Of a stretch of DNA of 64,000 nucleotides, positions 59,813 to 64,000 are shown in pieces (position 1 is the first letter of the stretch; each line of letters begins with the position of its first letter). Where the stretch lies: contig NZ_CP134195.1 in the NCBI RefSeq assembly GCF_031585635.1, forward strand, positions 1,426,001 to 1,490,000. Direction: 5' to 3'. The translations under genes and the position numbers were made by a program. This DNA comes from Paraburkholderia sp. FT54. GTDB lineage: Bacteria; Pseudomonadota; Gammaproteobacteria; Burkholderiales; Burkholderiaceae. Below the pieces are notes generated by a model. It ran no database searches. It was not told where the DNA came from and saw nothing but the letters and a program-made list of their open reading frames with translations.

Positions 59813-61105
59813 ATGGATCTGATCATCCGCCGCGCGATGCTGCCGCCAGGCGCCGCGCCGCAACACAAGGAGCCGGTCGACATCGGCATCGAAGCGGGCC
59901 GTATCGTCGCCGTCGAGCCGAATCTGGCCGCGAACGCCGGTGAAGAAATCGATGCCACGGGTTCGCTCGTCACGCCGCCGTTCGTCGATCCGCATTTCCA
60001 TATGGACGCGACGCTTTCGTACGGTTTGCCGCGCGTGAACGCGTCGGGCACGCTGCTCGAAGGCATCGCGTTATGGGGCGAACTGAAGCCGGACCTGACG
60101 CAGGAGGCCCTGATCGAGCGCGCGCTGCAGTATTGCGACTGGGCCGTCGCACGCGGGCTGCTGGCCATCCGCAGCCACGTGGACGTGTGCGATCCGCGCC
60201 TGCTCGCAGTCGAGGCGCTGGTCGAAGTGAAGCGCCGCGTCGCGCCGTATCTCGATCTGCAACTGGTGGCCTTTCCGCAAGACGGCGTGCTGCGCAGCCC
60301 GGGCGCTTTCGAGAACCTCAAGCGCTCGATCGCGATGGGCGTGGATGTGGTTGGCGGCATTCCGCATTTCGAACGCACCATGGCCGACGGCGCGCAGTCC
60401 GTGCGCCTGTTATGCGAGTACGCGGCGGAGCATGGCTTGCGCGTCGACATGCATTGCGACGAATCGGACGATCCGCTGTCGCGGCACATCGAGACGCTCG
60501 CGGCCGAAACGCACCGGCTCGGTTTGCACGGGCGCGTCACCGGCTCGCATCTGACGTCTATGCATTCCATGGACAACTACTACGTCAGCAAGCTCCTGCC
60601 GCTGATGCGCGAGTCGGGTGTCGCGGCGATCGCGAATCCGCTGATCAACATCACGCTGCAAGGACGCAGCGACACGTATCCGAAACGGCGCGGCATGACA
60701 CGCGTGCCGGAGATGATGGCGGCGGGCATCAACGTCGCGTTCGGCCACGATTGCGTGATGGATCCGTGGTACAGCCTCGGCTCGGGCGACATGCTCGAAG
60801 TCGCGCACATGGGCTTGCATGTGGCGCAGATGACGGGAGTCGACGGTATGCGCGCCTGTTTCGACGCGGTCACGGTGAACGCCGCGCGCATTCTCGGTCT
60901 GGAAGGCTACGGCATCGCGCCGGGATGCGCGGCCAATCTGGTGCTGCTCGACGCGCGCGATCCGGTGGAAGCGATCCGCTTGCGCGCCGCGCGCCTTGCG
61001 GTGGTGAGCCGCGGCAGAGTGGTGAGCCGCGCGCCGGCCGCGCGCGCGGCGCTGTCGCTCGAAGGCCGCCCGTCGCAGGTGGACTTCAAACTGCATCGCG
61101 GTTGA
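59813..61105 (+). CDS. Cytosine-deaminase-like amidohydrolase
   Basis: A 430-residue metal-dependent hydrolase of the CodA type. The metal motif FVDPHFHMD, SHVDVCDPRLLAVEAL, GGIPHFERT, the third ligand MHCDESDDP, VTGSHLTSMHSM and the Asp in FGHDCVMDPWYSLGSGDML all match cytosine deaminase. GGGAGCGATAG precedes ATG 59813. The substrate may be cytosine or another N-heterocycle. No permease (codB) is adjacent. Confidence 0.9.
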   Translation: MDLIIRRAMLPPGAAPQHKEPVDIGIEAGRIVAVEPNLAANAGEEIDATGSLVTPPFVDPHFHMDATLSYGLPRVNASGTLLEGIALWGELKPDLTQEALIERALQYCDWAVARGLLAIRSHVDVCDPRLLAVEALVEVKRRVAPYLDLQLVAFPQDGVLRSPGAFENLKRSIAMGVDVVGGIPHFERTMADGAQSVRLLCEYAAEHGLRVDMHCDESDDPLSRHIETLAAETHRLGLHGRVTGSHLTSMHSMDNYYVSKLLPLMRESGVAAIANPLINITLQGRSDTYPKRRGMTRVPEMMAAGINVAFGHDCVMDPWYSLGSGDMLEVAHMGLHVAQMTGVDGMRACFDAVTVNAARILGLEGYGIAPGCAANLVLLDARDPVEAIRLRAARLAVVSRGRVVSRAPAARAALSLEGRPSQVDFKLHRG

Positions 61106-61140
61106 TTGCCGCGAGCCTTGCGGGCTCGCTTGCGCGAAAC

Positions 61141-61178
61141 AAAAACCGGTGCCTGCTCGAAACAGGTCACCGGTTTTT
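61141..61178. terminator. Bidirectional terminator
   Basis: AAAAACCGGTG-CCTG...CAGG-CACCGGTTTTT forms a long stem with A and T runs on both sides, between the convergent amidohydrolase and prlC genes. Confidence 0.9.
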
Positions 61179-61216
61179 ATCGGCCCAAGCAAAGCGCCTA
61201 CGCTTGCTTCAACCGC

Positions 61217-63325
61217 TCAATGCGCCACGCCCGGCGTCATGCCGTTGTGCCGCAGCAAGGCATCGATGTTCGGCTCGCGGCCGCGGAACGCCTTGAACGA
61301 CTCCATCGCCGGACGGCTGCCGCCTACTTCCAGAATCTCCTTGCGATAGCGCATGCCGGTCGCCTGATCGAGCACGCTGCCGCTCGCCGCTTGCGCCGCT
61401 TCTTCGAAGGCCGCGTAGGCATCGGCGGAGAGCACTTCAGCCCACTTGTAGCTGTAGTAGCCCGCCGCATAACCGCCCGCGAAAATATGGCTGAACGTAT
61501 TCGGCCAACGCGAGAACGGCGCCTGCGGCACGACATGGAAGCGCGCGTTGATTTCGCTCGCGAGTTCGGTGGCGTTCTTCGTGCCGGACGCGTCGAAGCC
61601 GGTATGCAGTTGCATGTCGAACATCGAGAACACGATCTGGCGCAGCGTGCCCAGCCCGCTCTGGAAGTTCTTCGCGGCGAGCATCTTGTCGAACAGATCG
61701 CGCGGCAACGGCCTGACCGTTTCGACGTGCGAGGTCATGTCGCTCAACACGTCCCACTCCCAGCAGAAGTTCTCCATGAATTGCGACGGCAGTTCGACCG
61801 CATCCCACTCCACACCGTTGATGCCCGACACGCCCAGTTCGTCGACGCGCGTGAGCATGTGATGCAGACCGTGGCCGAACTCGTGGAACAGCGTGATGAC
61901 TTCGTCGTGCGTGAAGCAGGCGGGCTTGCCGCCGACCGGCGCCGAGAAGTTGCAGGTCAGATAGGCGACCGGCGTTTGCACGCTGCCGTGCGTGTGCTTG
62001 TGACGGCCGCGCGCGTCGTCCATCCAGGCGCCGCCGCGTTTGCCTTCGCGCGCATACAGGTCGAGGTAGAACTGCGCGACGAGGCCGCCGTCCTGATTCT
62101 CGACGCGGAAAAAGCGCACGTCCGGATGCCACACGGCCGCGTCGTCGCGACGGATACGCACGCCGAACAGTGTCTCCGTGACCTTGAAGAGACCCTTGAA
62201 CACGGCGTCTTCGGGGAAGTACTGTTTGACCTCGTTCTCGGAGAACGAGTAGCGCTTCTGACGCAGACGCTCAGCGGCAAACGTCATGTCCCACGGTTGC
62301 AGTTCGCTCATGCCGAGTTCGTTCGCGGCGAATTCGCGCAGTTCCTTCCAGTCCTGCTCGGCGTGCGGACGCGCGCGCGTGGCCAGGTCTTCGAGAAAAC
62401 TCATGACCTGCGCGGGCGACTCGGCCATCTTCGGCGCGAGCGACACTTCGGCGAAGTTGTTGAAGCCGAGCATGTGCGCTTCTTCGGCGCGCAGTTTCAA
62501 CTGGTCCGCGAGCACTGCGGTGTTGTCCCAGTCGGGCTTGCCGTTGCCGTATTGCGGACCGAGTTCCGAGGCACGCGTGACATAAGCGCGATACATCGCT
62601 TCGCGCATCGGCCGATTTTCCGAGTACTGCATCACCGGGAAATACGACGGGAAGTGCAGTGTGAATTTGTAGCCGGTTTTGCCTTCGCGTTCGGCCGCTT
62701 CTTTCGCGGCTTCGACGACGTCTTCGGGCAGGCCGGCCAGTTGCGTTTCATCGCCGGCTTCGACGATGTACGCATAGGCGTTGGTCGCGTCGAGCACGTG
62801 ATCCGAAAAGGCTTTCGAGAGCGACGCCTGGCGTTCCTGCAGTTCGGCGAAATGCGGCTTCTGGTCTTCCGGCAATTCCGCGCCGGACAGGCGGAAATCG
62901 CGCAGCGCATTGCCGAGGATCTTCTTGCGTTCGCCGGTCAGCGAGGCGAAGTCGCTGCTGGCGTTCAACGCCTTGTACTTCTCGTACAGCGCGAGATTCT
63001 GTCCGACGCTCGACCAGAATTCGGTGACGCGCGGCAGATTCTCGCCATACACGGCGCGCAGTTCGGGCGTGTCGGCGACGGCGTTCAGATGGCCGACCAC
63101 GCTCCAGGCGCGCGACAGCGGTTCGGTGGCACGCTCGACCGGCTCGACCACGTCGGCCCACGAAGCGGGGGTGATCGGCTGGGCAGCGCGCTCGACGGCG
63201 GCGGCCGCATCGGCGAGCAGCACATCGAGGGCGGGCGTGACATGTTCGGGGCGGATTTCGCCAAAGCGCGGCAGGTCGGAGAAATCGAGGAGCGGATTGT
63301 CGTGATTCGAGGCGGTAGTGGACAT
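61217..63325 (-). CDS. prlC: Oligopeptidase A (M3 family)
   Basis: A 702-residue zinc metallopeptidase that cleaves short peptides in the cytoplasm. HEFGHGLHHML with HEFGH at about 481-485 is the zinc site and the downstream Glu region is VELPSQFMENFCWEW. Other family blocks are FYLDLYAREGKRGGAWMDD and CNFSAP. ATG 63325 (MSTTASNHDNP) is preferred; an in-frame start 14 codons upstream lacks support. Confidence 0.96.
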   Translation of the reverse strand: MSTTASNHDNPLLDFSDLPRFGEIRPEHVTPALDVLLADAAAAVERAAQPITPASWADVVEPVERATEPLSRAWSVVGHLNAVADTPELRAVYGENLPRVTEFWSSVGQNLALYEKYKALNASSDFASLTGERKKILGNALRDFRLSGAELPEDQKPHFAELQERQASLSKAFSDHVLDATNAYAYIVEAGDETQLAGLPEDVVEAAKEAAEREGKTGYKFTLHFPSYFPVMQYSENRPMREAMYRAYVTRASELGPQYGNGKPDWDNTAVLADQLKLRAEEAHMLGFNNFAEVSLAPKMAESPAQVMSFLEDLATRARPHAEQDWKELREFAANELGMSELQPWDMTFAAERLRQKRYSFSENEVKQYFPEDAVFKGLFKVTETLFGVRIRRDDAAVWHPDVRFFRVENQDGGLVAQFYLDLYAREGKRGGAWMDDARGRHKHTHGSVQTPVAYLTCNFSAPVGGKPACFTHDEVITLFHEFGHGLHHMLTRVDELGVSGINGVEWDAVELPSQFMENFCWEWDVLSDMTSHVETVRPLPRDLFDKMLAAKNFQSGLGTLRQIVFSMFDMQLHTGFDASGTKNATELASEINARFHVVPQAPFSRWPNTFSHIFAGGYAAGYYSYKWAEVLSADAYAAFEEAAQAASGSVLDQATGMRYRKEILEVGGSRPAMESFKAFRGREPNIDALLRHNGMTPGVAH

Positions 63326-63674
63326 GAGGCTTCCTGTCTGACGCGGGTGAACGGGTAATCGGTGCATCGACGGGCGCCCCCCGTGGTGGCTTCCTTCGGG
63401 GCATCCCCAAGGGGACTTCCTTCGGAACGTGCGAGATGACGCCCTACAACAGCCGATACAGACATTATTGGGGCAGGGCGCGCCGATTCCAATCCGTCGG
63501 CAGACAAATTATCAGATGTCGCGGCACCTTGCGCGTGCGCGGCCTGGCGGCCGGCGCCGCGTGGCCCAGGACGCGCCGCCGCGCTTTGTGCGAAAGCGAA
63601 CGGTGCCGCTTGCTGCTATGCGGCAATGTGGAGTGCCGCTATCGGTCAGCGGCGCTTTTTGCAAAGAGGTATCG
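63326..63674. other. Intergenic between prlC and acyltransferase
   Basis: About 350 bp between divergent genes, presumably with both promoters. I see small hairpins (CCCCAAGGGG region near 63405) but no gene or RNA. Confidence 0.55.
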
Positions 63675-64000
63675 ATGAACCCGCTTTCGGACGCTCTGTC
63701 GCGCAAGGGCAATAACTTTGATCTCGTGCGGCTGCTGGCCGCCGTTGCCGTCGTCTATGGCCATTCGTATCTGCTGCAGGCTCCCGACGGCAGCACGGAC
63801 TGGGTCCAGAACGCGCTCGGTTTCGACGGCTTCGGCGCGCTGGGCGTCTACGCTTTTTTCCTGCTGAGCGGCATGCTGGTGACTGCCAGCTTCGACCGGC
63901 AACGCTCGGTGCCGCGCTTCACCGTCCTGCGCATCGCGCGCCTGTGGCCGGCTGTGGCGGCCGGATCGCTGGTGACGGTATTCATCGTCGGTCCGCTGTT
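63675..64000 (+). CDS. Acyltransferase 3 family protein (3' end outside window)
   Basis: The N-terminal 108 residues of a membrane O-acyltransferase. FDLVRLLAAVAVVYGHSYLL has the family Arg and His, followed by LGVYAFFLLSGMLVTASFDR and FTVLRIARLWPAVAAGSLV. AGAGGTATCG precedes ATG 63675. Its GC content is that of the core chromosome, unlike the acyltransferase at 14.7 kb. Confidence 0.88.
   Translation, partial: MNPLSDALSRKGNNFDLVRLLAAVAVVYGHSYLLQAPDGSTDWVQNALGFDGFGALGVYAFFLLSGMLVTASFDRQRSVPRFTVLRIARLWPAVAAGSLVTVFIVGPL

Overview
This is a GC-rich proteobacterial chromosome segment that reads as Burkholderiales, most like Paraburkholderia. The support is the glnA-glnL-glnG order with a sigma-54 promoter, the high-GC codon use, and families common in that genus (FdhF/YdeP oxidoreductase, YadA-type adhesin, DUF1643 protein, phage-type DUF1566 protein). 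Most of the window is ordinary core chromosome. One short stretch, about 5.9-17 kb, is accessory.

Region by region. 1-5.7 kb (minus strand) is a LacI-type regulator followed by a complete ABC importer of the iron/2-aminoethylphosphonate type (binding protein, two permeases, ATPase) and a metallophosphoesterase cut by the window edge. At 5881-5965 lies tRNA-Leu(UAA). Its 3' end is repeated at 14190-14208, and the 8.2 kb between the copies is an integrated element. The element has a tyrosine integrase, a small DNA-binding protein, and a tightly overlapped minus-strand operon headed by a complete diversity-generating retroelement (DGR): a variable-repeat target protein, an Avd-like protein, the template repeat and a reverse transcriptase. 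The same operon continues into a membrane protein, a Cys-rich protein, a tRNA-guanine-transglycosylase-like (DpdA-like) protein, an XRE regulator, a phage-type protein and a DUF1643 protein. I see no capsid, tail or lysis genes. Just beyond the right repeat is the decayed end of a second, related integrase, so this tRNA site has been used at least twice. A less GC-rich acyltransferase and three small proteins of unknown or loosely known role follow (14.6-17.9 kb).

The DGR is the main discovery of the window. The 91-bp template repeat (12466-12556) and variable repeat (13104-13194) align without gaps and differ at 10 positions. Every difference is an adenine in the coding sense of the template. 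They change nine codons at the C-terminal end of the target, while a 33-bp block at the 3' end is identical.

17.9-35 kb holds an FdhF/YdeP molybdopterin oxidoreductase divergent from a MocR-type regulator, a small winged-helix protein, an SDR enzyme, a BMP-type binding protein with a guanine/cytidine-type deaminase, an LprI-like protein, an SH3 protein with a Gly/Pro repeat tail, a GAF-PAS-GGDEF-EAL protein, a mercuric-reductase-like flavoprotein, a cupin, a TMEM175-like channel, a YfcE-like phosphoesterase and a ProP-type MFS transporter.

35-64 kb holds yggX, argA divergent from hrpA, a large YadA-type trimeric autotransporter with a recent 192-bp internal duplication, a beta-propeller protein, a fatty acid hydroxylase, an EI24-family membrane protein, a CinA-like protein and a rhodanese. 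Then comes the nitrogen regulon glnA-glnL-glnG with two candidate NtrC sites and a -24/-12 promoter. After it lie a prolyl-oligopeptidase, exonuclease III, initiator tRNA, an L-Asp/Glu-type racemase, a cytosine-deaminase-like amidohydrolase, the M3 peptidase PrlC, and the start of a second acyltransferase. All function calls rest on motifs and recognised family resemblance. No database search was run.
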